Both the position numbers and the translations under genes were made by a program. A stretch of DNA of 63,532 nucleotides. Source: Streptomyces sp. H27-H5. GTDB taxonomy: Bacteria; Actinomycetota; Actinomycetes; Streptomycetales; Streptomycetaceae. Below are positions 20,446-28,879 of this stretch, one piece after another. Location: NCBI RefSeq assembly GCF_026627505.1, contig NZ_JAPNLK010000055.1, forward strand, positions 1-63,532, in the 5' to 3' direction. Numbering within the stretch: the first letter of the stretch is position 1; every line of letters starts with the position of its first letter. The notes below the pieces were generated by a model, which did no database searches, was not told the DNA's origin, and worked only from the letters and a program-made list of their open reading frames with translations.

Positions 20446-22013
20446 GCCCTTCCCCCTACACCCCGGACTCGGCCGAGCCCACCGGGACGCCCGGCTCCGG
20501 CCCGACGCCCCCGCCCCCCTCCCCCGCGGAACCGGACCTCCCCCGCCCCTGCGCCGGCCCGCCCGCGCCGGACCGGCCCGCCGAGGCCACGCCGCCGGCC
20601 CCCGCCCTCGCCCCCCCCTCCGCCCCCGTTCTCGGTCCCCACCCCGCCCTCGTTCCCGTTCTCGTTCCCGTCCCCGTCCCGGGCGCCGCGGCTTCGCCCG
20701 CGGGGCCCGGAGGGCCGCCCACGCCGGGTGCGGTCGCGGGCCGGGGCCCCCGGGGCGGCGGGCAGCGCCCGGCCGAGGTGCCGCCCCCCGGGCCGCGCAC
20801 CGCCGCCCTCGCGGCCCTTTTCCCCGCCGCGGCGCCCGGCGCCGCCTCCGTCACGGCGGGGCCGAGCGGGCCGCGCCGTATCGAGGGGCTCCTCCTCGGT
20901 CTCGCCGCGGGCGACGCGGCCGGCTGGCCCGCCGCCCGGCACCGGGCCAGCCGGATGCCCGAGTGGACCCGCCGCCTCACCCGCGAGCTCGACACCTTCG
21001 CCGAGCAGAACGCCACCACCACCCTCCCCGTCCCGATCGCCCTCAACCAGCCCCCGGAGCCGCTGCGCCTGGGCCCGTCCGACGACGCCGAGTGGGCCGC
21101 CTTCGCCGCCGAGTCCGTGCTGACGGCCGCCGGGGTGCTGCTCAGCGACCTCAGCCGGTCCCGCAGGATGCGCGCCGCCATCGACCTGGCGTGGAACGCC
21201 CTGGCCTCCGAGGTAGCGGCGGCGGCCGAGCGCGCCCCCGAGGTCGAGTCGGCCGTACTGCCCCTGCGCGCCCGGATCTCCGTCCGCGCCGGCCTCGGCA
21301 ACCTCGCCGCCGGTCTGCGCCCGCCCGCCACCGGCCACGACAACCCGCACTACTTCGACGACGCCGCCTGTGTCCGCGCCTGCGTCCTGGCCGTCGTCCA
21401 TCCCGGGGACCCCCGCGCCGCGGCCGACCTCGCGGAGTTCGACGCCCGGTACACCCAGGACGGCGACGGGGTGCACGGCGCCCGCGCCATGGCCGCCGCC
21501 ATCGCCACCGCCCTCGGCGGCGCGGACACCGACGCCGCCGTGGACGCCGCTCTCGAACAGTTGCCCGCCTCCACCGAGATCGGCCGCAACGCCCGCCACG
21601 CCGTCAAGCTCGCCCGCGCCGATCCGGACGGAGGCGCCTTCGCCATCGTCCCGTTGTTGGAACACCAGATCGTCGACCACGTGTACAGCTACGGCATCGC
21701 CGCCGCCGAAACCGTCCCGGTCGCCCTCGCCCTGGCCACCGCGGCCCGCGGCAAGGTCTCCGAGGCCGTCCCGGCGGCCGCCTGCCTCTCCCGCGTCGCC
21801 GACTCCGCGCCCGCCCTGGCCGGCGCCCTCGCCGGCGCCCTCGGGGGCGGCGACTCCCTCCCGCCCGCCTGGCGCGAGGCCTGCCGCACCCTGTCCGGCT
21901 GCGCACTGCCCCGCCTGGCCGGCACCGATCTCGTCGAACTCGCCGCGCTCCTCACCCGTACGGAGCTCACCTCCCCCAAAAACCCCAACGCCCAAGGGAT
22001 GATTCGGACATGA
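20442..22013 (+). CDS. ADP-ribosylglycohydrolase family protein 2, degenerate metal site
   Basis: 523-aa protein. Residues 1-145 are a Pro/Ala/Gly-rich, probably disordered leader; the DraG fold begins at GLLLGLAAGDAAGWPAA. The first metal motif is altered from TDDT to S213-D-D-A216. In the C-terminal motif the first aspartate is lost: GRDADT becomes S450-R-V452-A-D454-S455. At least one metal ligand is missing, so activity is doubtful. It may be a pseudoenzyme or substrate-binding partner of its neighbours. ATGA overlaps join it to both flanking genes. Sequence differs strongly from the other three copies, so it is not a recent duplicate. Confidence 0.82.
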   Translation: MSPSPYTPDSAEPTGTPGSGPTPPPPSPAEPDLPRPCAGPPAPDRPAEATPPAPALAPPSAPVLGPHPALVPVLVPVPVPGAAASPAGPGGPPTPGAVAGRGPRGGGQRPAEVPPPGPRTAALAALFPAAAPGAASVTAGPSGPRRIEGLLLGLAAGDAAGWPAARHRASRMPEWTRRLTRELDTFAEQNATTTLPVPIALNQPPEPLRLGPSDDAEWAAFAAESVLTAAGVLLSDLSRSRRMRAAIDLAWNALASEVAAAAERAPEVESAVLPLRARISVRAGLGNLAAGLRPPATGHDNPHYFDDAACVRACVLAVVHPGDPRAAADLAEFDARYTQDGDGVHGARAMAAAIATALGGADTDAAVDAALEQLPASTEIGRNARHAVKLARADPDGGAFAIVPLLEHQIVDHVYSYGIAAAETVPVALALATAARGKVSEAVPAAACLSRVADSAPALAGALAGALGGGDSLPPAWREACRTLSGCALPRLAGTDLVELAALLTRTELTSPKNPNAQGMIRT

Positions 22014-23164
22014 CGCACGCTCCCCTCTCGCTCGACGACCGAGTGGCCGGCTCCCTGATCGGCGCCGCCGTCGGCGACGCCCTGGGAGGTCCGGTGGAGG
22101 GCTGGTCCCCGGACCGGATCGTCGAACGGCACGGCGGCCGGGTGCACGGCATCGTCGGCCCCTGGTACGAGGACTGGCGCACCGCCCGCCCCATCGCGCC
22201 GTACCACAAGGGCGACGGGCACGTCACCGACGACACCCTGATGACGCACGCGCTGGTCCGGGTCTACGAGAGCGTGCGGGACCACCTGGACGCGTACGCG
22301 GTCGCCGACCACCTCGTCCCGGACCTCATGACGAACCCCCGCTGGATCCCGGAACTCGAAGCCGAGGCGCTGCCCCTCCAGCGGATCTTCCTGGCCGAGA
22401 AGTGGATCGTGACCCGGCTCCACTACGCCCACGCGGACCCCCGCGAGGCAGGCACCGGCAACATCGTCAACTGTGGCGCCGCGATGTACATGGCCCCGGT
22501 CGGGCTGGTCAACGCGGGCCATCCGGCGGCCGCGTACGCGGAGGCGCTGGACGTCGCGGGCGCGCACCAGTCCTCGTACGGCAGGGAGGCGGCGGGCGTG
22601 TTCGCGGCCGCGGTGGCGGCGGCGTGCGTACCGGGCGCGACGGCGGCCTCGGTCGTCGGGGCGGCCCTGTCGCTGGCGAAGGACGGTACCCGGGAGGCGA
22701 TCGCGGCGGTGTGCGAAGTGGCCGCGCGTCACCGGGACTTCGAGTCGGCACTGGTCCCGCTGCGGACGGCGGTGGCCCCGTACGACTCGGTGGGCCCGGA
22801 CTACCGCGAGCCCTCGCTCGGCGCGCGGCGGCCCTCGCGGCTGCACTCGATCGAGGAACTCCCCGTCGCGCTGGGCATGTTGCTGGTGGCCGACGGGGCG
22901 TACGAGGCGTCCGTCCTCGGGGCGGTCAACTACGGGCGGGACTGCGACTCCATCGCCACCATGGCGGGGGCGATCGCCGGCGCCCTCGGCGGCGAGGCCG
23001 TGGTCCCCGCCGGCTGGGCGAAGCAGGTGGCGGAGGCCAGCCGGCTGGACCTGCACGCGCCGGCGGCCGCGCTGACGGCGGTGGCCCGGGAGGTCTTCGA
23101 CCGCGACCGGGAGCGGCGCCGCGCCCACGAGGCGGCCTTCGCCGAGATCGCGACGCCGCGGTGA
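22010..23164 (+). CDS. ADP-ribosylglycohydrolase (DraG) family protein 3
   Basis: 384-aa DraG-fold hydrolase with intact metal motifs T73-D74-D75-T76 (HVTDDTLM) and D311-x-D313-S314 (GRDCDSIA). An expanded segment between residues 50 and 200 includes GNIVNCGAAMYM. It belongs to a different subgroup from protein 1 (GDALGGPVEGWSPD). The start overlaps the preceding stop (ATGA). With both metal motifs complete it is a likely active member of the operon. The natural substrate is unknown. Confidence 0.88.
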   Translation: MTHAPLSLDDRVAGSLIGAAVGDALGGPVEGWSPDRIVERHGGRVHGIVGPWYEDWRTARPIAPYHKGDGHVTDDTLMTHALVRVYESVRDHLDAYAVADHLVPDLMTNPRWIPELEAEALPLQRIFLAEKWIVTRLHYAHADPREAGTGNIVNCGAAMYMAPVGLVNAGHPAAAYAEALDVAGAHQSSYGREAAGVFAAAVAAACVPGATAASVVGAALSLAKDGTREAIAAVCEVAARHRDFESALVPLRTAVAPYDSVGPDYREPSLGARRPSRLHSIEELPVALGMLLVADGAYEASVLGAVNYGRDCDSIATMAGAIAGALGGEAVVPAGWAKQVAEASRLDLHAPAAALTAVAREVFDRDRERRRAHEAAFAEIATPR

Positions 23165-24609
23165 CCGGGCCCGCGGCGAGCGCGGTGCGCCTGACCTGGG
23201 TCCAGCCGGAGGACCTGGTCGGGCACGAGTTCCGTCAGGCGGCGGAGGACGGGCGCGAGGCGCGGCCGCTGCTGCGCGCCTGGCTCGCCGCGGGGGGCCA
23301 CGTGGCCCCGGTGCGCGCCGGCGCCTCGGCCACCCCCGCGCCGCCGGAGCTCCGCGCCCTCGCCGGCCGTCTGCTGGCCGAACTCGCCGCCCTGCCCTCG
23401 CCACTGGCCGTCGACGAGCCGGAGACCTGGGCCGCCATCCGCTCCACCTGGCCGCCGGCTTCCCCGCCGACCCGCCCCGCCGACCGGCCCCCGCCCGAGC
23501 CCGGGCCCGCCGCCCGCACCGCGGCGCCGTCGCCGTCGCCGTCGTCGCCCCGCCCCGACGTGGCCCGGCTGGAGGCCGCCTGGCTCGGCCGGGCCGTCGG
23601 GTGCCTGCTCGGCAAGCCCGTCGAGAAGCTCCCCCTGGACGGGATCCGGGCCCTCGCCCGCGCCACCGGCAACTGGCCGCTGTCCGACTGGTTCACCGCC
23701 CGCGGCGTCCCGCCGGAGCTGCTGGCCGCGCATCCCTGGAACCGCAGGTCGGCCCCGACCTCCCTCGCCGAGAACATCGACGGCATGCCCGAGGACGACG
23801 ACCTCAACTACCCGCTGCTGAACCTGCTGCTGCTCCAGCGCCACGGCAGGTCGTTCACCACCGCCGACGTCGCGCGGCTCTGGCTCGACGAACTCCCCGC
23901 CGGCCGGACCTTCACCGCCGAGCGCGTCGCCTACCGCAACCTCCTCCAGGGCCTGGAGCCCCCGGCGTGCGCCACCCACCACAACCCGTTCCGCGAGTGG
24001 ATCGGCGCCCTCATCCGGGCCGACGTCCACGGCTGGACCAACCCCGGCGACCCGGTGGCCGCCGCCGCCCAGGCCCACCGGGACGCCGCCCTCACCCACA
24101 CCGGCAACGGCGTCTACGCGGCGCTCTTCACCGCCGCCGCGATCGCCGAGGCGGCCGGCGGCCGGTGTGACGTGCACGGCGCGCTGCGGGCCGGGCTGGC
24201 CGTCGTACCGCCCCGTTCGCGCCTCGCCGACGCCGTCCGCTTCGGCATCGACGCGGCGGGCCGGCTCCGCGACTTCGACCGGGTCGTGGACGCCCTCCAC
24301 GCCCGCCACGACCACCACCACTGGGTCCACGCCGTCCCGAACACGGCCCTGATCGCGGCGGCACTCACCCACGCCGACGGCGACTTCACCCGGTCCGTCT
24401 GCAACGCCGTGTGCGGCGGCTGGGACACCGACTCCAACGGCGCCACCGCCGGCTCCCTCGCCGGGCTCCTCGCCGGATCGCCCGAGCGGCTCCCGCGACG
24501 TTGGACCGCGCCGCTGGGCAACCGTCTCGCCACCAGCGTGCCCGGTTTCGACGGCGTCGGCTTCGACACCCTCGCCCACCTCACCGCTCAGGAGGCAGCC
24601 CGCTCATGA
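23161..24609 (+). CDS. ADP-ribosylglycohydrolase (DraG) family protein 4
   Basis: 482-aa protein. Residues 1-95 form a small helical N-terminal region of no known family, 96-131 a Pro/Ser linker, then a DraG-fold domain starting AWLGRAVGCLLGKPVEK. The usual TDDT is replaced by E211-D-D-D214 (MPEDDDLNY), and the C-terminal motif is D422-T-D424-S425 (GGWDTDSNGA). Acidic ligands are thus kept in a variant arrangement characteristic of a distinct subfamily. The GTG start overlaps the previous stop (GTGA). It probably binds metal and is active, perhaps on a different glycoside. Confidence 0.85.
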   Translation: MTGPAASAVRLTWVQPEDLVGHEFRQAAEDGREARPLLRAWLAAGGHVAPVRAGASATPAPPELRALAGRLLAELAALPSPLAVDEPETWAAIRSTWPPASPPTRPADRPPPEPGPAARTAAPSPSPSSPRPDVARLEAAWLGRAVGCLLGKPVEKLPLDGIRALARATGNWPLSDWFTARGVPPELLAAHPWNRRSAPTSLAENIDGMPEDDDLNYPLLNLLLLQRHGRSFTTADVARLWLDELPAGRTFTAERVAYRNLLQGLEPPACATHHNPFREWIGALIRADVHGWTNPGDPVAAAAQAHRDAALTHTGNGVYAALFTAAAIAEAAGGRCDVHGALRAGLAVVPPRSRLADAVRFGIDAAGRLRDFDRVVDALHARHDHHHWVHAVPNTALIAAALTHADGDFTRSVCNAVCGGWDTDSNGATAGSLAGLLAGSPERLPRRWTAPLGNRLATSVPGFDGVGFDTLAHLTAQEAARS

Positions 24610-25583
24610 CGGCCATCGCCGTGCTCGGCAGTACGAACATGGATCTCGTCGCCTACGTCTCCAAGGCGCCTCGCCTCGGGGAGACCGTCACCGGCCGCGC
24701 GTTCCACACGGTCCCCGGCGGAAAGGGCGCCAACCAGGCCGTGGCCGCCGCCCGCCTCGGCGGCGAGGTGGTGATGATCGGCGCGGTCGGCGCGGACGAG
24801 TTCGGCGTACGGTTGCGCTCCGCGCTCGCCGCGGCCGGCGTGGAGACGGCCGCCCTGCGCACGGTGGAGGGGGCCAGCGGCACCGCCCACATCACCGTCG
24901 ACGACGAGGGCGCGAACAGCATCGTCGTCATCCCCGGCGCCAACGCCCGCGTCACCGGGCTGGAGGCGGGCGACGACTCCCGGATCGGCTCCGCCGACTC
25001 CCTGCTCCTGCAACTCGAACTCCCCCTGGGGGCCGTGATCGCCGGCGCCCGCGCCGCCCGCGCCCACGGCGTCCGTACGATCCTCACCCCCGCGCCCGCC
25101 CGGCCCCTGCCCGCCGAACTCCTCGACGTCACCGACCTCCTGGTGCCCAACGAGCACGAGGCGGCGGCCCTCACCGGGCTCACCGACCCGCACCGGGCCG
25201 CCGAGGCACTCCTGCGCAGCGTGCCGCAGGTGGTGATCACCCTGGGTGGGGCAGGGGTGCTGTTCGCCGCGCGGGGGCGCGAGCCGCTGGCCCTGCCGGC
25301 GATCCGGGTCCGGGCCGTGGACACCACCGCCGCCGGCGACACCTTCGTCGGGGCGCTCGCCGTGGCCGTCGGGGAGGGCCGCCCGATGCCCGAGGCGCTG
25401 CGCTGGGCCTCGGCGGCGGCCGCGCTGTCCGTGCAACGGCCCGGCGCCCAGGACTCGATGCCGACCCGGTCCGAGACCGACGCCTTCGCCGCGACCGCAC
25501 CCGACACCGCCCCCGGCCCCGGCCCGGAGCCCGGCAACGGGACCGCCGCGACGGCCGGCCGAACCACCGGGAGCGCCTCGTGA
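24606..25583 (+). CDS. Ribokinase-like PfkB-family kinase
   Basis: 325-aa PfkB kinase. Substrate motif GSTNMDL and the ribokinase signature GGKGANQAVAAARLGG lie near the N-terminus, NEHEA in the middle, and the catalytic base D245 is in DTTAAGDTF, the exact ribokinase form of the anion-hole motif. A Pro/Ala-rich tail of about 40 residues follows. Free ribose or a related pentose is the likely substrate. Placement after four glycohydrolases suggests it phosphorylates the sugar they release, as in the E. coli yegU-yegV pairing of a DraG-like protein with a PfkB kinase. Confidence 0.88.
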   Translation: MTAIAVLGSTNMDLVAYVSKAPRLGETVTGRAFHTVPGGKGANQAVAAARLGGEVVMIGAVGADEFGVRLRSALAAAGVETAALRTVEGASGTAHITVDDEGANSIVVIPGANARVTGLEAGDDSRIGSADSLLLQLELPLGAVIAGARAARAHGVRTILTPAPARPLPAELLDVTDLLVPNEHEAAALTGLTDPHRAAEALLRSVPQVVITLGGAGVLFAARGREPLALPAIRVRAVDTTAAGDTFVGALAVAVGEGRPMPEALRWASAAAALSVQRPGAQDSMPTRSETDAFAATAPDTAPGPGPEPGNGTAATAGRTTGSAS

Positions 25584-26842
25584 CCCGGACCCCCCACTCC
25601 GCGCCCACGCCCGCGCCCGCCACCGCCCCGGGCCCCGGCCCGGACGCCGGCCGGGCCGCCGGTCCCCTCGCCGGGCTGCGCGTCCTGGACCTCGCCACCC
25701 TCTTCGCCGGCCCGCTGGCGGCCACCCTGCTCGGGGACTTCGGCGCGGAGGTCGTCAAGATCGAGCACCCGGTCCGCCCCGATCCCTCGCGCGGACACGG
25801 TCCCGCCAAGGACGGGGTCGGCCTCTGGTGGAAGCTGCTCGGGCGGAACAAGCGGACGATGACCCTCGACCTGTCCACCCCCGGCGGTCGGGACACCCTG
25901 CTGCGCCTCGCCGCCGGCGCCGACGTGATCATCGAGAACTTCCGCCCCGGAACCCTGGAGAAGTGGGGCCTGGGCTGGCCGGAGCTGTCCGCCGCCAACC
26001 CGCGGCTGGTGCTGGCCCGCGTGACGGCCTTCGGCCAGCACGGCCCGTACGCCCACCGCCCCGGCTTCGGCACCCTCGCCGAGGCCATGAGCGGGTTCGC
26101 CGCGATCACCGGGGACCCGGACGGTCCCCCGACCCTGCCCCCGTTCGGGCTCGCCGACTCCGTCGCCGCGCTGACCACCGCGTACGCCGTGATGACGGCG
26201 TTGGCCGGCCGGGACCGCACCGGGCAGGGGCAGGTGGTGGACCTGGCCATCATCGAGCCGATCCTGACGGTGCTGGGCCCGCACCCGCTCTGGTACGACC
26301 AGCTCGGTTTCGTACAGCCGCGCACGGGCAACCGCTCCACGAACAACGCGCCCCGCAACACCTACCGCAGCGCGGACGGGCGGTGGCTGGCCGTGTCCAC
26401 CTCGGCGCAGTCCATCGCGGAGCGCGTGATGCGGCTGGTCGGTCGACCGGAGTTGATCGCGGAGCCCTGGTTCGCGACGGGCTCCGGCCGGGCCGCCCAC
26501 GCGCAGGTGCTCGACGAGGCGGTCGGCGGTTGGATCGCCCGGTACAAGGCAAAAGAGGTGATCGCCGCGTTCGAGGACGCCCAGGCGGCGGTCGCGCCGG
26601 TCTACGACGTACGGGAGGTGATGGCCGATCCGCAGTACGCCGCGCTCGACACGATCACCGAGGTGGAGGACCCGGAACTCGGGCCGCTCCGCATGCAGAA
26701 CGTGCTCTTCCGGCTGTCCGGCACCCCGGGTGCCATCCGCTGGGCGGGCCGCCCCCACGGCGCGGACACCGAGGCCGTCCTCACCGAACTCGGCCTGACC
26801 GAGGCCGAGATCACCGCACTCGCGAAGGACGGAGTCCTGTGA
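25580..26842 (+). CDS. Class III CoA-transferase (CaiB/BaiF family)
   Basis: 420-aa formyl-CoA-transferase-fold enzyme that moves CoA between carboxylic acids. The N-terminal tail (1-28) is Pro/Ala-rich, then LAGLRVLDLATLFAGPLAAT and VVKIEHP. The likely catalytic aspartate that forms the acyl anhydride is D193 in GLADSVAAL, followed by RTGQGQVVDLAIIEP. The GTG start overlaps the ribokinase stop (GTGA). Paired with a CitE-like lyase, it could activate a dicarboxylic or hydroxy acid for C-C cleavage. Donor and acceptor are unknown. Confidence 0.88.
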   Translation: MTRTPHSAPTPAPATAPGPGPDAGRAAGPLAGLRVLDLATLFAGPLAATLLGDFGAEVVKIEHPVRPDPSRGHGPAKDGVGLWWKLLGRNKRTMTLDLSTPGGRDTLLRLAAGADVIIENFRPGTLEKWGLGWPELSAANPRLVLARVTAFGQHGPYAHRPGFGTLAEAMSGFAAITGDPDGPPTLPPFGLADSVAALTTAYAVMTALAGRDRTGQGQVVDLAIIEPILTVLGPHPLWYDQLGFVQPRTGNRSTNNAPRNTYRSADGRWLAVSTSAQSIAERVMRLVGRPELIAEPWFATGSGRAAHAQVLDEAVGGWIARYKAKEVIAAFEDAQAAVAPVYDVREVMADPQYAALDTITEVEDPELGPLRMQNVLFRLSGTPGAIRWAGRPHGADTEAVLTELGLTEAEITALAKDGVL

Positions 26843-27654
26843 TCCTGACATGGCTGTACGCCCCCGGCGACCGCCCCGAGGTGGTCTGGAAGGCCCTGCA
26901 CTCGGGGGCCGACTCCGTCATCGTCGACCTGGAGGACGGGGTCTCGGCCTCCCGCAAGGAGTACGCGCGGGCCGCGACGGCCGAACTGCTCGCCGACCGG
27001 CCGCCGGTGCCCGTGCAGGTCCGGGTCAACGCCCTGGACTCGCCCTGGGCCGGCGCCGACCTCAGCGCCCTGACCGGGCTCCGGGGGCTGTCGGCGCTGC
27101 GGCTGCCGAAGATCGCCGCCCCCGAGCAGATCACCGCCGTCGCGAACCGCACCGGCGGCGTGGCCCTGTACGCGCTGCTGGAATCGGCCCTGGGCGTGGA
27201 GCGGGCGTACGAGATCGCCCGCGCCCACCCGGCCCTGCACGGGCTCTCCCTCGGCGAAGCGGACCTCCGGGCCGACCTGAACGTCAGCGCCGAGGCGGGC
27301 CTGGACTGGCCGCGCTCACGCGTGGTGGTCGCGGCGCGGGCCGCGGGACTGGTGGCGCCCGCGCAGTCGGTGTTCCCCGACATCCGGAACCTGGAGGCGC
27401 TGGCCGTCTCCTGCGCGCGCGGCCGGGCCCTCGGGTTCCTCGGCCGCGCCGCGATCCACCCGCGCCAGCTCCCGGTGATCGAACGGGCCTACGTGCCCGG
27501 CCCCGAAGAGGTCAGCGCCGCCGAGGAGATCGTCACCGCGGCCCGGGCCACTCCGGGCGCGCTGGCCCTCCCCGACGGCAGGTTCGTGGACCCGGCCGTG
27601 GTCGCGGCGGCCCACCGCACCCTGACCCTCTCCCGCCGCGGCGACCGGGTCTAG
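26839..27654 (+). CDS. HpcH/HpaI aldolase - citrate lyase beta (CitE)-like protein
   Basis: 271-aa TIM-barrel lyase. Motifs are TWLYAPGDRP, VDLEDGVSASRKEYAR (Mg2+-binding acidic residues), LRLPKI, YALLESALG and SLGEADLRADL. Family members cleave malyl-, citramalyl-, citryl- or related CoA esters. The GTG start overlaps the CoA-transferase stop (GTGA), and a strong terminator follows 16 nt after the stop. Together with the CoA-transferase this resembles itaconate/C5-dicarboxylate pathways, but no hydratase is present, so the substrate must differ or be made elsewhere. Confidence 0.87.
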   Translation: MILTWLYAPGDRPEVVWKALHSGADSVIVDLEDGVSASRKEYARAATAELLADRPPVPVQVRVNALDSPWAGADLSALTGLRGLSALRLPKIAAPEQITAVANRTGGVALYALLESALGVERAYEIARAHPALHGLSLGEADLRADLNVSAEAGLDWPRSRVVVAARAAGLVAPAQSVFPDIRNLEALAVSCARGRALGFLGRAAIHPRQLPVIERAYVPGPEEVSAAEEIVTAARATPGALALPDGRFVDPAVVAAAHRTLTLSRRGDRV

Positions 27655-27670
27655 GACGTCAAGGTCCTCG

Positions 27671-27717
27671 TCAACGGAGAAGGGTGCCGCGCGAGGCGCG
27701 GCACCCTTCTCCGTTGA
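27671..27717. terminator. Strong terminator between DraG operon and lgt
   Basis: A perfect 22-bp stem (27671-27692 paired with 27696-27717) with a 3-nt loop; the arm reads TCAACGGAGAAGGGTGCCGC plus GC. It lies between convergent genes and can serve both directions. Confidence 0.92.
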
Positions 27718-27741
27718 TCACGGACCCTCGGTCCGGACCGG

Positions 27742-28779
27742 TCAGACCTTCTTGGCCTCGGAGGCCGTCTCGGAAGCCGTGCCGGGGGCCGACTCCGCGT
27801 CCGCCCGCTCGGCGTCCTTCGGCTCGGCATCCTTCGGCGCGGTGTCCTTCGGCGCGTCCTCGGCCTTGATCAGGCTCGGCGCCTTGTCCCCGGCCTCGCC
27901 CTTCGCCTCGGCGTCCTTCGCGTCCGCGGCGTCGGTCGGGGTCTTCGCGTCCCCGGCGGCGGGACCGCGGTCCGGCTCGACGATCTCCTCGCGGCCCGGC
28001 CGCAGCTTCGCGGACAGCACCAGGTAGACCACGGCCAGCACGAAGACCACGATCGAGGTCCAGACGTTCAGCCGGAGGCCGAGGATGTGGTGCGCCTCGT
28101 CGACGCGCATGTACTCGATCCAGCTGCGGCCGACGCAGTAGGCGGCGACGTACAGGGCGAACGCCCGGCCGTGTCCCAGCTTGAAGCGACGGTCGGCCCA
28201 GATCACCAGCGCGGCGACGCCGATGCACCACAGGGACTCGTACAGGAAGGTGGGGTGATAGGTCCCGGCGACCCGGTTCGGGCCCTCGCTGATCTTCACC
28301 GCCCACGGCAGGTCGGTGGCGCGGCCGTAGAGCTCCTGGTTGAACCAGTTGCCCCAGCGTCCGAAGGCCTGGGCCAGCGCGATGCCGGGGGCCAGGGCGT
28401 CGGCCCAGGCCGGCAGCGGGATGCCGCGGAGTCGACAGCCGATCCAGGCGCCCACGGCGCCCAGCGCGATCGCGCCCCAGATGCCGAGGCCGCCTTCCCA
28501 GATCTTGAAGGCGTCGACCCAGTTGCGGCCCTCGCCGAAGTAGAGCTGGTAGTCGGTGATGACGTGGTAGAGGCGACCGCCGACAAGGCCGAACGGCACC
28601 GCCCACACGGCGATGTCCGCGACCGTGCCCGGCTTTCCGCCGCGCGCGACCCAGCGCCTGTTGCCGAGCCAGACGGCGACGAAGACGCCGATGATGATGC
28701 AGAACGCGTAGCCGCGGAGCGGGATCGGTCCGAGATGGATCACGCCGGTCGACGGGCTGGGGATATAGGCAAGTTCCAT
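27742..28779 (-). CDS. lgt: Prolipoprotein diacylglyceryl transferase
   Basis: 345-aa integral membrane enzyme transferring diacylglycerol from phosphatidylglycerol to the lipobox cysteine of prolipoproteins. Signatures present: GRWGNWFNQELYG in the conserved periplasmic/membrane core and HPTFLYESLW, with about seven transmembrane helices over residues 20-260. The last 80 residues are a charged Ala/Asp/Glu/Lys-rich cytosolic tail typical of actinomycete Lgt. Separate from the DsbA-like gene upstream by a weak terminator, so probably has its own promoter in 28780-28879. Confidence 0.95.
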   Translation of the reverse strand: MELAYIPSPSTGVIHLGPIPLRGYAFCIIIGVFVAVWLGNRRWVARGGKPGTVADIAVWAVPFGLVGGRLYHVITDYQLYFGEGRNWVDAFKIWEGGLGIWGAIALGAVGAWIGCRLRGIPLPAWADALAPGIALAQAFGRWGNWFNQELYGRATDLPWAVKISEGPNRVAGTYHPTFLYESLWCIGVAALVIWADRRFKLGHGRAFALYVAAYCVGRSWIEYMRVDEAHHILGLRLNVWTSIVVFVLAVVYLVLSAKLRPGREEIVEPDRGPAAGDAKTPTDAADAKDAEAKGEAGDKAPSLIKAEDAPKDTAPKDAEPKDAERADAESAPGTASETASEAKKV

Positions 28780-28798
28780 GGCAGGACCGACGCTACCC

Positions 28799-28831
28799 TG
28801 CCGGGCGGTGCAGACCGCAACCCGCCCGGCA
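28799..28831 (-). terminator. Hairpin between dsbA-like gene and lgt
   Basis: A 10-bp stem TGCCGGGCGG / CCGCCCGGCA with a 13-nt loop lies between the DsbA-like stop and the lgt start. It has no T-run, so termination may be partial. Confidence 0.5.
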
Positions 28832-28879
28832 ACCTCGGCTGAATCGATACAGGGACGCCACGCCTCCCCCGCAGGCCTC

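Noticed and set aside
20388..21995. Gly-rich minus-strand frame over the second DraG gene
   Set aside because: Reverse image of a Pro/Ala-rich coding region; lacks a credible ribosome site.
19201..27654. DraG operon as a phage-defence or toxin-antitoxin island
   Set aside because: No nuclease, ADP-ribosyltransferase, NADase or mobility gene is present, base composition matches the core genome, and flanking genes are conserved housekeeping genes.
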